This document shows positions 10,355-25,200 of a DNA stretch of 64,000 nucleotides, in pieces. Position 1 is the first letter of the stretch; every line of letters starts with the position of its first letter. Origin of the DNA: Humulus lupulus (Eukaryota > Streptophyta > Magnoliopsida > Rosales > Cannabaceae); NCBI RefSeq assembly GCF_963169125.1, contig NC_084793.1:95747071-95811070 (forward strand). Reading direction: 5' to 3'. Position numbers and translations under genes: made by a program. The notes under the pieces were generated by a model. It was not told the origin of the DNA, did no database searches, and saw nothing but the letters and a program-made list of their open reading frames with translations.

Positions 10355-13300
10355 AATCCATGTTTTTCATAAAAGGCACGAGATATCAATAAAGAATTAA
10401 TGCGAACTAAGTTTTTCAAAATCAATGTCCTGGATGCAACCAGGTCCTAAACTTAGAAGTTTATTCAAATTGATTAATCCATGTTTTTCTTAAAAAGCAC
10501 GAGATATCAATAAAGAATTAATGCGAACTAAGTTTTTCCAAATCAATGTCCTGGATGCAACCAGGTCCTAAACTTAGAAGTTGATTCAAATTGATTAATT
10601 GATGTTTTTCTTAAATAACATGAGATATCAATAAAGAATTAACGTGAACAAAGCTTTTCAAAATCAGTATCCTGGAAATAACCAGGTCCTAAACTTAGAA
10701 GTTGATTCAAATTGATTAATTGATGTTTTTCTTAAAAAACATGAGATATCAATAAAGAATTAACGTGAACAAAGCTTTTCAAAATCAGTATCTTGGAAAT
10801 TACCAGGTCCTAAACTTAGAAGTTGATTCAAATTGATTAATCGATGTTTTTCTTAAAAAGCACGAGATATCAACAAAGAATTAACGCGAACTAAGTTTCT
10901 CAAAATCAGTGTCCTGGATGCAACCAGGTCCTAAACTTAGAAGTTGATTTAAATTGATTAATCGATGTTTTTCTTAAAAGCAAGAGATATCAATAAAGAA
11001 TTAACGCGAACTAAGTTTTTCAAAATCAATATCCTGGAAATAACCAGGTACTAAACTTAGAAGTTGATTCAAATTGATTAATTGATGTTTTTCTTAAAAA
11101 ACATGAGATATCAATAAAGAATTAACGTGAACAAAGCTTTTCAAAATCAGTATCCTGGAAATAACTAGGTCCTAAACTTAGAAGTTGATTCAAATTGATT
11201 AATTGATGTTTTTCTTAAAAAACATGAGATATCAATAAAGAATTAACGTGAACTAAGATTTTCAAAATCAATATCCTGGAAATTAGCAGGTCCTAAACTT
11301 AGAAGTTGATTCAAATTAATTAATCGATGCTTTTCTTAAAAAGCACGAGATATCAATAAAGAATTAACGCGAACTAAGTTTCTCAATATCAATGTCCTGG
11401 ATGCAACCAGGTCCTAAACTTAGAAGTTGATTCAAATTGATTAATCGATGTGTTTCTTAAAAAGCACGAGATTTCAATAAAGAATTAATGCGAACTAAGT
11501 TTTTCAAAATCAATGTCCTGGATGCAACCAGGTCCTAAACTTAGAAGTTGATTCAAATTGATTAATCCATGTTTTTCTTAAAAAGCACGAGATATCAATA
11601 AAGAATTAATGCGAACTAAGTTTTTCAAAATCAATGTCCTGGATGCAACCAGGTCCTAAATTTAGAAGTTGATTCAAATTGATTAATTGATGTTTTTCTT
11701 TAAAAACACGAGATATCAATAAAGAATTAACGTGAACTAAGTTTTTCAAAATCAATATCCTGGAAATAACCAGGTCCTAAACTTAGAAGTTGATTCAAAT
11801 TGATTAATCGATGTTTTTCTTAAAAGCACGAGATATCAATAAAGAATTAACGCGAACTAAGTTTTTCAAAATCAATATCCTGGATACAACTAGGTCCTAA
11901 ACTTAGAAGTTGATTCAAATTGATTAATTGATGTTTTTCTTAAAAAACATGAGATATCAATAAAGAATTAACGTGAACAAAGCTTTTCAAAATCAGTATC
12001 TTGGAAATTACCAGGTCCTAAACTTAGAAGTTGATTCAAATTGATTAATCGATGTTTTTCTTAAAAAGCACGAGATATCAACAAAGAATTAACGCGAACT
12101 AAGTTTCTCAAAATCAGTGTCCTGGATGCAACCAGGTCCTAAACTTAGAAGTTGATTTAAATTGATTAATCGATGTTTTTCTTAAAAGCACGAGATATCA
12201 ATAAAGAATTAACGCGAACTAAGTTTTTCAAAATCAATATCCTGGAAATAACCAGGTACTAAACTTAGAAGTTGATTCAAATTGATTAATTGATGTTTTT
12301 CTTAAAAAACATGAGATATCAATAAAGAATTAACGTGAACAAAGCTTTTCAAAATCAGTATCCTGGAAATAACCAGGTCCTAAACTTAGAAGTTGATTCA
12401 AATTGATTAATTGATGTTTTTCTTAAAAAACATGAGATATCAATAAAGAATTAACGTGAACTAAGATTTTCAAAATCAATATCCTGGAAATTAGTAGGTC
12501 CTAAACTTAGAAGTTGATTCAAATTAATTAATCGATGCTTTTCTTAAAAAGCACGAGATATCAATAAAGAATTAACGCGAACTAAGTTTCTCAAAATCAA
12601 TGTCCTGGATGCAACCAGGTCCTAAACTTAGAAGTTGATTCAAATTGATTAATCGATGTTTTTCTTAAAAAGCACGAGATTTCAATAAAGAATTAATGCG
12701 AACTAAGTTTTTCAAAATCAATGTCCTGGATGCAACCAGGTCCTAAACTTAGAAGTTGATTCAAATTGATTAATCGATGTTTTTCTTAAAAAGCACGAGA
12801 AATCAATAAAGAATTAACGCGAACTAAGTTTCTCAAAATTAATGTCCTGGATGCAACCAGGTCCTAAACTTAGAAGTTGATTCAAATTGATTAATCGATG
12901 TTTTTCTTAAAAGCACGAGATGTCAATAAAGAATTAACGCGAACTAAGTTTTTCAAAATCAATATCCTGGAAATAACCAGGTACTAAACTTAGAAGTTGA
13001 TTCAAATTGATTAATTGATGTTTTTCTTAAAAAACATGAGATATCAATAAAGAATTAACGTGAACAAAGCTTTTCAAAATCAGTATCCTGGAAATAACCA
13101 GGTCCTAAACTTAGAAGTTGATTCAAATTGATTAATTGATGTTTTTCTTAAAAAACATGAGATATCAATAAAGAATTAACGTGAACAAAGCTTTTCAAAA
13201 TCAGTATCTTGGAAATTACCAGGTCCTAAACTTAGAAGTTGATTCAAATTGATTAATCGATGTTTTTCTTAAAAAGCACGAGATATCAACAAAGAATTAA

Positions 13301-16300
13301 CGCGAACTAAGTTTCTCAAAATCAGTGTCCTGGATGCAACCAGGTCCTAAACTTAGAAGTTGATTTAAATTGATTAATCGATGTTTTTCTTAAAAGCAAG
13401 AGATATCAATAAAGAATTAACGCGAACTAAGTTTTTCAAAATCAATATCCTGGAAATAACCAGGTACTAAACTTAGAAGTTGATTCAAATTGATTAATTG
13501 ATGTTTTTCTTAAAAAACATGAGATATCAATAAAGAATTAACGTGAACAAAGCTTTTCAAAATCAGTATCCTGGAAATAACTAGGTCCTAAACTTAGAAG
13601 TTGATTCAAATTGATTAATTGATGTTTTTCTTAAAAAACATGAGATATCAATAAAGAATTAACGTGAACTAAGATTTTCAAAATCAATATCCTGGAAATT
13701 AGCAGGTCCTAAACTTAGAAGTTGATTCAAATTAATTAATCGATGCTTTTCTTAAAAAGCACGAGATATCAATAAAGAATTAACGCGAACTAAGTTTCTC
13801 AATATCAATGTCCTGGATGCAACCAGGTCCTAAACTTAGAAGTTGATTCAAATTGATTAATCGATGTTTTTCTTAAAAAGCACGAGATTTCAATAAAGAA
13901 TTAATGCGAACTAAGTTTTTCAAAATCAATGTCCTGGATGCAACCAGGTCCTAAACTTAGAAGTTGATTCAAATTGATTAATCCATGTTTTTCTTAAAAA
14001 GCACGAGATATCAATAAAGAATTAATGCGAACTAAGTTTTTCAAAATCAATGTCCTGGATGCAACCAGGTCCTAAACTTAGAAGTTGATTCAAATTGATT
14101 AATTGATGTTTTTCTTTAAAAACACGAGATATCAATAAAGAATTAACGTGAACTAAGTTTTTCAAAATCAATATCCTGGAAATAACCAGGTCCTAAACTT
14201 AGAAGTTGATTCAAATTGATTAATCGATGTTTTTCTTAAAAGCACGAGATATCAATAAAGAATTAACGCGAACTAAGTTTTTCAAAATCAATATCCTGGA
14301 TACAACTAGGTCCTAAACTTAGAAGTTGATTCAAATTGATTAATTGATGTTTTTCTTAAAAAACATGAGATATCAATAAAGAATTAACGTGAACAAAGCT
14401 TTTCAAAATCAGTATCTTGGAAATTACCAGGTCCTAAACTTAGAAGTTGATTCAAATTGATTAATCGATGTTTTTCTTAAAAAGCACGAGATATCAACAA
14501 AGAATTAACGCGAACTAAGTTTCTCAAAATCAGTGTCCTGGATGCAACCAGGTCCTAAACTTAGAAGTTGATTTAAATTGATTAATCGATGTTTTTCTTA
14601 AAAGCACGAGATATCAATAAAGAATTAACGCGAACTAAGTTTTTCAAAATCAATATCCTGGAAATAACCAGGTACTAAACTTAGAAGTTGATTCAAATTG
14701 ATTAATTGATGTTTTTCTTAAAAAACATGAGATATCAATAAAGAATTAACGTGAACAAAGCTTTTCAAAATCAGTATCCTGGAAATAACCAGGTCCTAAA
14801 CTTAGAAGTTGATTCAAATTGATTAATTGATGTTTTTCTTAAAAAACATGAGATATCAATAAAGAATTAACGTGAACTAAGATTTTCAAAATCAATATCC
14901 TGGAAATTAGTAGGTCCTAAACTTAGAAGTTGATTCAAATTAATTAATCGATGCTTTTCTTAAAAAGCACGAGATATCAATAAAGAATTAACGCGAACTA
15001 AGTTTCTCAAAATCAATGTCCTGGATGCAACCAGGTCCTAAACTTAGAAGTTGATTCAAATTGATTAATCGATGTTTTTCTTAAAAAGCACGAGATTTCA
15101 ATAAAGAATTAATGCGAACTAAGTTTTTCAAAATCAATGTCCTGGATGCAACCAGGTCCTAAACTTAGAAGTTGATTCAAATTGATTAATCGATGTTTTT
15201 CTTAAAAAGCACGAGAAATCAATAAAGAATTAACGCGAACTAAGTTTCTCAAAATTAATGTCCTGGATGCAACCAGGTCCTAAACTTAGAAGTTGATTCA
15301 AATTGATTAATCGATGTTTTTCTTAAAAGCACGAGATGTCAATAAAGAATTAACGCGAACTAAGTTTTTCAAAATCAATATCCTGGAAATAACCAGGTAC
15401 TAAACTTAGAAGTTGATTCAAATTGATTAATTGATGTTTTTCTTAAAAAACATGAGATATCAATAAAGAATTAACGTGAACAAAGCTTTTCAAAATCAGT
15501 ATCCTGGAAATAACCAGGTCCTAAACTTAGAAGTTGATTCAAATTGATTAATTGATGTTTTTCTTAAAAAACATGAGATATCAATAAAGAATTAACGTGA
15601 ACTAAGATTTTCAAAATCAATATCCTGAAAATTAGTAGGTCCTAAACTTAGAAGTTGATTCAAATTAATTAATCGATGCTTTTCTTAAAAAGCACGAGAT
15701 ATCAATAAAGAATTAACGCGAACTAAGTTTCTCAAAATCAATGTCCTGGATGCAACCAGGTCCTAAACTTAGAAGTTGATTCAAATTGATTAATCGATGT
15801 TTTTCTTAAAAAGCACGAGATTTCAATAAAGAATTAATGCGAACTAAGTTTTTCAAAATCAATGTCCTGGATGCAACCAGGTCCTAAACTTAGAAGTTGA
15901 TTCAAATTGATTAATCCATGTTTTTCTTAAAAAGCACGAGATATCAATAAAGAATTAATGCGAACTAAGTTTTTCAAAATCAATGTCCTGGATGCAACCA
16001 GGTCCTAAACTTAGAAGTTGATTCAAATTGATTAATTGATGTTTTTCTTAAAAAACACGAGATATCAATAAAGAATTAACGTGAACTAAGTTTTTCAAAA
16101 TCAATATCCTGGAAATATCCAGGTCCTAAACTTAGAAGTTGATTCAAATTGATTAATCGATGTTTTTCTTAAAAGCACGAGATATCAATAAAGAATTAAC
16201 GCGAACTAAGTTTTTCAAAATCAATATCCTGGATACAACTAGGTCCTAAACTTAGAAGTTGATTCAAATTGATTAATTGATGTTTTTCTTAAAAAACATG

Positions 16301-18100
16301 AGATATCAATAAAGAATTAACGTGAACAAAGCTTTTCAAAATCAGTATCTTGGAAATTACCAGGTCCTAAACTTAGAAGTTGATTCAAATTGATTAATCG
16401 ATGTTTTTCTTAAAAAGCACGAGATATCAACAAAGAATTAACGCGAACTAAGTTTCTCAAAATCAGTGTCCTGGATGCAACCAGGTCCTAAACTTAGAAG
16501 TTGATTTAAATTGATTAATCGATGTTTTTCTTAAAAGCACGAGATATCAATAAAGAATTAACGCGAACTAAGTTTTTCAAAATCAATATCCTGGAAATAA
16601 CCAGGTACTAAACTTAGAAGTTGATTCAAATTGATTAATTGATGTTTTTCTTAAAAAACATGAGATATCAATAAAGAATTAACGTGAACAAAGCTTTTCA
16701 AAATCAGTATCCTGGAAATAACCAGGTCCTAAACTTAGAAGTTGATTCAAATTGATTAATTGATGTTTTTCTTAAAAAACATGAGACATCAATAAAGAAT
16801 TAACGTGAACTAAGATTTTCAAAATCAATATCCTGGAAATTAGTAGGTCCTAAACTTAGAAGTTGATTCAAATTAATTAATCGATGCTTTTCTTAAAAAG
16901 CCCGAGATATCAATAAAGAATTAACGCGAACTAAGTTTCTCAAAATCAATGTCCTGGATGCAACCAGGTCCTAAACTTAGAAGTTGATTCAAATTGATTA
17001 ATCGATGTTTTTCTTAAAAAGCACGAGATTTCAATAAAGAATTAATGCGAACTAAGTTTTTCAAAATCAATGTCCTGGATGCAACCAGGTCCTAAACTTA
17101 GAAGTTGATTCAAATTGATTAATCGATGTTTTTCTTAAAAAGCACGAGATATCAATAAAGAATTAACGCGAACTAAGTTTCTCAAAATTAATGTCCTGGA
17201 TGCAACCAGGTCCTAAACTTAGAAGTTGATTCAAATTGATTAATCGATGTTTTTCTTAAAAGCACGAGATGTCAATAAAGAATTAACGCGAACTAAGTTT
17301 TTCAAAATCAATATCCTGGAAATAACCAGGTACTAAACTTAGAAGTTGATTCAAATTGATTAATTGATGTTTTTCTTAAAAAACATGAGATATCAATAAA
17401 GAATTAACGTGAACAAAGCTTTTCAAAATCAGTATCCTGGAAATAACCAGGTCCTAAACTTAGAAGTTGATTCAAATTGATTAATTGATGTTTTTCTTAA
17501 AAAACATGAGATATCAATAAAGAATTAACGTGAACTAAGATTTTCAAAATCAATATCCTGGAAATTAGCAGGTCCTAAACTTAGAAGTTGATTCAAATTA
17601 AATAATCGATGCTTTTCTTAAAAAGCACGAGATATCAATAAAGAATTAACGCGAACTAAGTTTCTCAATATCAATGTCCTGGATGCAACCAGGTCCTAAA
17701 CTTAGAAGTTGATTAAAATTGATTAATCGATGTTTTTCTTAAAAAGCACGAGATTTCAATAAAGAATTAATGCGAACTAAGTTTTTCAAAATCAATGTCC
17801 TGGATGCAACCAGGTCCTAAACTTAGAAGTTGATTCAAATTGATTAATCGATGTTTTTCTTAAAAAGCACGAGATATCAATAAAGAATTAACGCGAACTA
17901 AGTTTCTCAAAATCAATGTCCTGGATGCAACCAGGTCCTAAACTTAGAAGTTGATTCAAATTGATTAATCGATGTTTTTCTTAAAAGCACGAGATGTCAA
18001 TAAAGAATTAACGCGAACTAAGTTTTTCAAAATCAATATCCTGGAAATAACCAGGTACTAAACTTAGAAGTTGATTCAAATTGATTAATTGATGTTTTTC
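10355..18100. repeat. HOR domain II: 10-monomer unit of 1208 bp (20-monomer alternation of 2416 bp)
   Basis: The rare GATATCAACAAAG monomer occurs at 10871, 12079, 13287, 14495 and 16428, with intervals of 1208, 1208, 1208 and 1933 bp (10, 10, 10 and 16 monomers). The AATCGATGCTTTTC monomer recurs at 11330, 12538, 13746, 14954, 15679, 16887 and 17612, with intervals of 1208 or 725 bp (10 or 6 monomers). Neighbouring 1208-bp copies alternate: TTCTCAATATCAATG follows the first and third anchors but TTCTCAAAATCAATG the second and fourth. A 20-monomer period of 2416 bp therefore fits best. The 725-bp steps are the 10-mer minus or plus a block. The AATGATCAGTCG subtype is absent throughout this domain, which separates it from domain I. 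Confidence 0.88.
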
Positions 18101-21100
18101 TTAAAAAGCACGAGATATTAATAAAAAAATTAATGCGAACTAAGTTTTTCAAAATCAATGTTCTGGATGAAACCAGGTCCTAAACTTAGAAGTCGATTCA
18201 AATAGATTAATCGATGTTTTTCTTAAAAAGCACGAGATATCAATAAAGAATTAATGCGAACTAAGTTTTTCAAAATCAATGTCCCGGATGCAACCTGGTC
18301 CTAAACTTAGAAGTTAATTCAAATTGATTAATTGATGTTTTTCTTAAAAAGCACGAGATATCAATAAAGAATTAACGCGAACTAAGTTTCTCAAAATCAA
18401 TGTCTTGGATGCAACCAGGTCCTAAACTTAGAAGTTGATTCAAATAGATTAATCGATGTTTTTCTTAAAAGCACGAGATATCTATAAAGAATTAACGCGA
18501 ACTAAGTTTTTCAAAATCAATATCCTGGAAATAACCAGGTCCTAAACTTAGAAGTTGATTCAAATTGATTAATCGATGTTTTTCTTAAAAAGCACGAGAT
18601 ATCAATAAAGAATTAATGCGAACTAAGTTTTTCAAAATCAATGTCCCGGATGCAACCTGGTCCTAAACTTAGAAGTTAATTCAAATTGATTAATTGATGT
18701 TTTTCTTAAAAAGCACGAGATATCAATAAAGAATTAACGCGAACTAAGTTTCTCAAAATCAATGTCTTGGATGCAACCAGGTCCGAAACTTAGAAGTTGA
18801 TTCAAATAGATTAATCGATGTTTTTCTTAAAAGCACGAGATATCTATAAAGAATTAACGCGAACTAAGTTTTTCAAAATCAATATCCTGGAAATAACCAG
18901 GTCCTAAACTTAGAAGTTGATTCAAATTGATTAATCGATGTTTTTCTTAAAAAGCACGAGATATCAATAAAGAATTAACGCGAACTAAGTTTTTCAAAAT
19001 CAATATCCTGGAAATAACTAGGTCCTAAACTTAGAAGTTCATTTAAAATGATCAGTCGATGTCTTTCTTAAAAAACACGAGATATCAATAAAGAATTAAC
19101 GTGAACTAAGCTTTTCAAAATCAATATCCTGGAAATAACCAGGTCCTAAACTTAGAAGTTTATTCAAATTGATTAATCCATGTTTTTCTTAAAAAGCACG
19201 AGATATCAATAAAGAATTATTGCGAACTAAGTTTTTCAAAATCAATGTCCTGGATGCAACCAGGTCCTAAACTTAGAAGTTGATTCAAATTGATTAATTG
19301 ATGTTTTTCTTAAAAAACACGAGATATCAATAAAGAATTAACGTGAACAAATCTTTTCAAAATCAGTATCCTGGAAATAACCAGGTCCTAAACTTAGAAG
19401 TTGATTCAAATTGATTAATTGATGTTTTTCTTAAAAAACATGAGATATCAATATAGAATTAACGTGAACTAAGATTTTCAAAATCAATATCCTGGAAATT
19501 AGCAGGTCCTAAACTTAGAAGTTGATTCAAATTAATTAATCGATGTTTTTCTTAAAAGCAAGAGATATCAATAAAGAATTAACGCGAACTAAGTTTTTCA
19601 AAATCAATATCCTGGAAATAACCAGGTCCTAAACTTAAAAGTTGATTCAAATTGATTAATTGATGTTTTTCTTAAAAAACATGAGAAATCAATAAAGAAT
19701 TAACGTGAACTAAGCTTTTCAAAATCAATATCCTGGAAATAACCAGGTCCTAAACTTAGAAGTTGATTCAAATTAATTAATCGATGTTTTTCTTAAAAAG
19801 GACGAGATATCAATAAAGAATTAACGCGAACTAAGTTTCTCAAAATCAATGTCCGGGATGCAACCTGGTCCTAAACTTAGAAGTTGATTAAAATAGATTA
19901 ATCGATGTTTTTCTTAAAATGCACGAGATATCAATAAAGAATTAACGCGAACTAAGTTTCTCAAAATCAATGTCCTGAATGCAACCAGGTCCTAAACTTA
20001 GAAGTTGATTCAAATTGATTAATCGATGTTTTTCTTAAAAGCACGAGATATCAATAAAGAATTAACGCGAACTAAGTTTTTCAAAATCAATATCATGGAA
20101 ATAAATAGGTACTAAACTTAGAAGTTGATTCAAATTGATTAATTGATGTTTTTCTTATAATGCACGAGATATTAATAAAAAAATTAATGCGAACTAAGTT
20201 TTTCAAAATCAATGTTCTGGATGAAACCAGGTCCTAAACATAGAAGTCGATTCAAATTGATTAATCGATGTTTTTCTTAAAAAGCACGAGATATCAATAA
20301 AGAATTAATGCGAACTAAGTTTTTCAAAATCAATGTCCTGGATGCAACCAAGTCCTAAACTTAGAAGTTAATTCAAATTGATTAATCGATGTTTTTCTTA
20401 AAAAGCACGAGATATCAATAAAGAATTAACGCGAACTAAGTTTCTCAAAATCAATGTCCTGGATGCAACCAGGTCCTAAACTTAGAAGTTGATTCAAATA
20501 GATTAATCGATGTTTTTCTTAAAAGCACGAGATATCTATAAAGAATTAACGCGAACTAAGTTTTTCAAAATCAATATCCTGGAAATAACCAGGTCCTAAA
20601 CTTAGAAGTTGATTCAAATTGATTAATCGATGTTTTTCTTAAAAAGCACGAGATATCAATAAAGAATTAACGCGAACTAAGTTTTTCAAAATTAATATCC
20701 TGGAAATAACTAGGTCCTAAACTTAGAAGTTCATTTAAAATTATCAGTCGATGTCTTTCTTAAAAAACACGAGATATCAATAAAGAATTAACGTGAACTA
20801 AGTTTTTCAAAATGAATATCCTGGAAATAACCAGGTCCTAAACTTAGAAGTTTATTCAAATTGATTAATCCATGTTTTTCTTAAAAAGCACGAGATATCA
20901 ATAAAGAATTATTGCGAACTAAGTTTTTCAAAATCAATATCCTGGAAATAACCAGGTCCTAAACTTAGAAGTTGATTCAAATTGATTAATTGATGTTTTT
21001 CTTAAAAAACACGAGATATCAATAAAGAATTATCGTGAACAAATCTTTTCAAAATCAGTATCCTGGAAATAACCAGGTCCTAAACTTAGAAGTTGATTCA

Positions 21101-22200
21101 AATTGATTAATTGATGTTTTTCTTAAAAAACATGAGATATCAATAAAGAATTAACGTGAACTAAGATTTTCAAAATCAATATCCTGGAAATTAGCAGGTC
21201 CTAAACTTAGAAGTTGATTCAAATTAATTAATCGATGTTTTTCTTAAAAGCAAGAGATATCAATAAAGAATTAACGCGAACTAAGTTTTTCAAAATCAAT
21301 ATCCTGGAAATAACCAGGTCCTAAACTTAGAAGTTGATTCAAATTGATTAATTGATGTTTTTCTTAAAAAACATGAGATATCAATAAAGAATTAACGTGA
21401 ACTAAGCTTTTCAAAATCAATATCCTGGAAATAACCAGGTCCTAAACTTAGAAGTTGATTCAAATTAATTAATCGATGTTTTTCTTAAAAAGCACGAGAT
21501 ATCAATAAAGAATTAACGCGAACTAAGTTTCTCAAAATCAATGTCCTGGATGCAACCAGGTCCTAAACTTAGAAGTTGATTAAAATTGATTAATCGATGT
21601 TTTTCTTAAAATGCACGAGATATCAATAAAGAATTAACGCGAACTAAGTTTTTCAAAATCAATATCCTGGAAATAACCAGGTCCTAAACTTAGAAGTTGA
21701 TTCAAATTGATTAATCGATGTTTTTCTTAAAAAGCACGAGATATCAATAAAGAATTAACGCGAACTAAGTTTTTCAAAATCAATATCGTGGAAATAACTA
21801 GGTCCTAAACTTAGAAGTTTATTCAAATTAATTAATCGATGTTTTTCTTAAAAAGCACGAGATATCAATAAAGAATTAACGCGAACTAAGTTTCTCAAAA
21901 TCAATGTCCTGGATGCAACCAGGTCCTAAACTTAGAAGTTGATTAAAATTGATTAATCGATGTTTTTCTTAAAATGCACGAGATATCAATAAAGAATTAA
22001 CGCGAACTAAGTTTTTCAAAATCAATATCCTGGAAATAACCAGCTCCTAAACTTAGAAGTTGATTCAAATTGATTAATCGATGTTTTTCTTAAAAAGAAC
22101 GAGATATCAATAAAGAATTAACGCGAACAAAGTTTTTCAAAATCAATATCCTGGAAATAACTAGGTCCTAAACTTAGAAGTTTATTCAAATTGATTAATC
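18100..22200. repeat. HOR domain III: 17-monomer unit of 2054 bp
   Basis: AGTCGATTCAAA anchors at 18191 and 20245 are 2054 bp apart. The rare GATATCTATAAAG monomer at 18481 recurs at 20535 at the same spacing. The AATGATCAGTCG-type monomer at 19050 returns at 20742, altered to TTATCAG. The first copy has a second GATATCTATAAAG monomer at 18843, caused by a local three-monomer duplication. The 17-monomer length is close to that of the truncated edge copy of domain I, but the subtype order differs. Confidence 0.75.
18281..19004. repeat. Three-monomer (362 bp) tandem duplication
   Basis: The unusual monomer GTCCCGGATGCAACCTGG occurs at 18281 and 18643, and GATATCTATAAAG at 18481 and 18843, both 362 bp apart. 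These variants are rare elsewhere, so the two 362-bp units are a recent local copy. The second unit has GTCCGAAAC where the first has GTCCTAAAC, showing some divergence since. Confidence 0.8.
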
Positions 22201-25200
22201 GATGTCTTTCTTAAAAAACACGAGATATTAATAAAAAAATTATTGCGAACTAAGCTTTTCAAAATCAATGTCCTGGATGCAACCAGGTCCTAAACTTAGA
22301 AGTTGATTTAAATTGATTAATCCATGTTTTTCTTAAAAAGCAAGAGATATTAATAAAAAAATTAATGCGAACTAAGTTTTTCAAGATCAATGTCCTGGAT
22401 GAAACCAGGTCCTAAACTTAGAAGTTGATTCAAATTGATTAATCGATGTTTTTCTTAAAAAGCACGAGATATCAATATATAATTAATGCGAACTAAGTTT
22501 ATCAAAATCAATGTCCTGGATGCAACCAGGTCCTAAACTTAGAAGTTGATTCAAATTGATTAATCGATGTTTTTCTTAAAAAGCACGAGATATCAATAAA
22601 GAATTAACTAGAACTAAGTTTCTCAAAATCACTGTCCTGGATGCAACCAGGTCCTAAACTTAGAAGTTGATTCAAATTGATTAATCGATGTTTTTCTTAA
22701 AAGCACGAGATATCAATAAAGAATTAACGCGAACTAAGTTTTTCAAAATCAATATCCTGGAAATAACCAGGTCCTAAACTTAGAAGTTGATTCAAATTGA
22801 TTAATCGATGTTTTTCTTAAAAAGCACGAGATATCAATAACGAATTAACGCGAACTAATTTTTCAAAATCAATATCCTGGAAATAACTAGGTCCTAAACT
22901 TAGAAGTTGATTTAAAATGATCAGTCGATGTCTTTCTTAAAAAACACGAGATATCAATAAAGAATTAACGTGAACTAAGTTTTTCAAAATCAATATCCTG
23001 GAAATAACCAGGTCCTAAACTTAGAAGTTTATTCAAATTGATTAATCCATGTTTTTCTTAAAAAGCACGAGATATCAATAAAGAATTAATGCGAACTAAG
23101 TTTTTCAAAATCAATGTCCTGGATGCAACCAGGTCCTAAACTTAGAAGTTGATTAAAATTGATTAATCGATGTTTTTCTTAAAAAGCACGAGATTTCAAT
23201 AAAGAATTAATGCGAACTAAGTTTTTCAAAATCAATGTCCTGGATGCAACCAGGTCCTAAACTTAGAAGTTGATTCAAATTGATTAATCGATGTTTTTCT
23301 TAAAAAGCACGAGATATCAATAAAGAATTAACGCGAACTAAGTTTCTCAAAATCAATGTCCTGGATGCAACCAGGTCCTAAACTTAGAAGTTGATTCAAA
23401 TTGATTAATCGATGTTTTTCTTAAAAGCACGAGATATCAATAAAGAATTAACGCGAACTTAGTTTTTCAAAATCGATATCCTGGAAATAACCAGGTACTA
23501 AACTTAGAAGTTGATTCAAATTGATTAATTGATGTTTTTCTTAAAAAGCAAGAGATATTAATAAAAAAAATTAATGCGAACTAAGTTTTTCAAAATCAAT
23601 GTCCTGGATGAAACCAGGTCCTAAACTTAGAAGTTGATTCAAATTGATTAATCGATGTTGTTCTTAAAAAGCACGAGATATCAATAAAGAATTAATGCGA
23701 ACTAATTTTTTCAAAATCAATGTCCTGGATGCAACCAGGTCCTAAACTTAGAAGTTGATTCAAATTGATTAATCGATGTTTTTCTTAAAAAGCACGAGAT
23801 ATCAATAAAGAATTAACGTGAACTAAGGTTTTCAAAATCAATATCCTGGAAATAACCAGGTCCTAAACTTAGAAGTTGATTAAAATTGATTAATCGATGT
23901 TTTTCTTAAAAGCACGAGATATCAATAAAGAATTAACGCGAACTAAGTTTTTCAAAATCAATATCCTGGAAATAACCAGGTACTAAACTTAGAAGTTGAT
24001 TCAAATTGATTAATTGATGTTTTTCTTAAAAAACATGAGATATCAATAAAGAATTAACGTGAACAAATCTTTTCAAAATCAGTATCCTGGAAATAACCAG
24101 GTCCTAAACTTAGAAGTTGATTCAAATTGATTAATTGATGTTTTTCTTAAAAAACATGAGATATCAATAAAGAATTAACGTGAACTAAGATTTTCAAAAT
24201 CAATATCCTGGAAATTAGCAGGTCCTAAACTTAGAAGTTGATTCAAATTAATTAATCGATGTTTTTCTTAAAAGCAAGAGATATCAATAAAGAATTAACG
24301 CGAACTAAGTTTTTCAAAATCAATATCCTGGAAATAACCAGGTCCTAAACTTAGAAGTTGATTCAAATTGATTAATTGATGTTTTTCTTAAAAAACATGA
24401 GATATCAATAAAGAATTAACGTGAACTAAGCTTTTCAAAATCAATATCCTGGAAATAACCAGGTCCTAAACTTAGAAGTTGATTCAAATTAATTAGTCGA
24501 TGTTTTTCTTAAAAAGCACGAGATATCAATAAAAAATTAACGCGAACTAAGTTTCTCAAAATCAATGTCCTGGATGCAACCAGGTCCTAAACTTAGAAGT
24601 TGATTAAAATTGATTAATCGATGTTTTTCTTAAAATGCACGAGATATCAATAAAGAATTAACGCGAACTAAGTTTTTCAAAATCAATATCCTGGAAATAA
24701 CCAGGTGCTAAACTTAGAAGTTGATTCAAATTGATTAATCGATGTTTTTCTTAAAAAGCACGAGATATCAATAAAGAATTAACGCGAACTAAGATTTTCA
24801 AAATCAATATCCTGGAAATAACTAGGTCCTAAACTTAGAAGTTTATTCAAATTGATTAATCGATGTCTTTCTTAAAAAACACGAGATATTAATAAAAAAA
24901 TTAATGCGAACTAAGTTTTTCAAACTCAATGTCTTGGATGCAACCAGGTCCTAAACTTAGAAGTTGATTTAAATTGATTAATCCATGTTTTTCTTAAAAA
25001 GCAAGAGATATTAATAAAAAAATTAATGCGAACTAAGTTTTTCAAAATCAATGTCCTGGATGCAACCAGGTCCTAAACTTAGAAGTTGATTCAAATTGAT
25101 TAATTGATGTTTTTCTTAAAAAACATGAGATATCAATAAAGAATTAACGTGAACAAATCTTTTCAAAATCAGTATCCTGGAAATAACCAGGTCCTAAACT

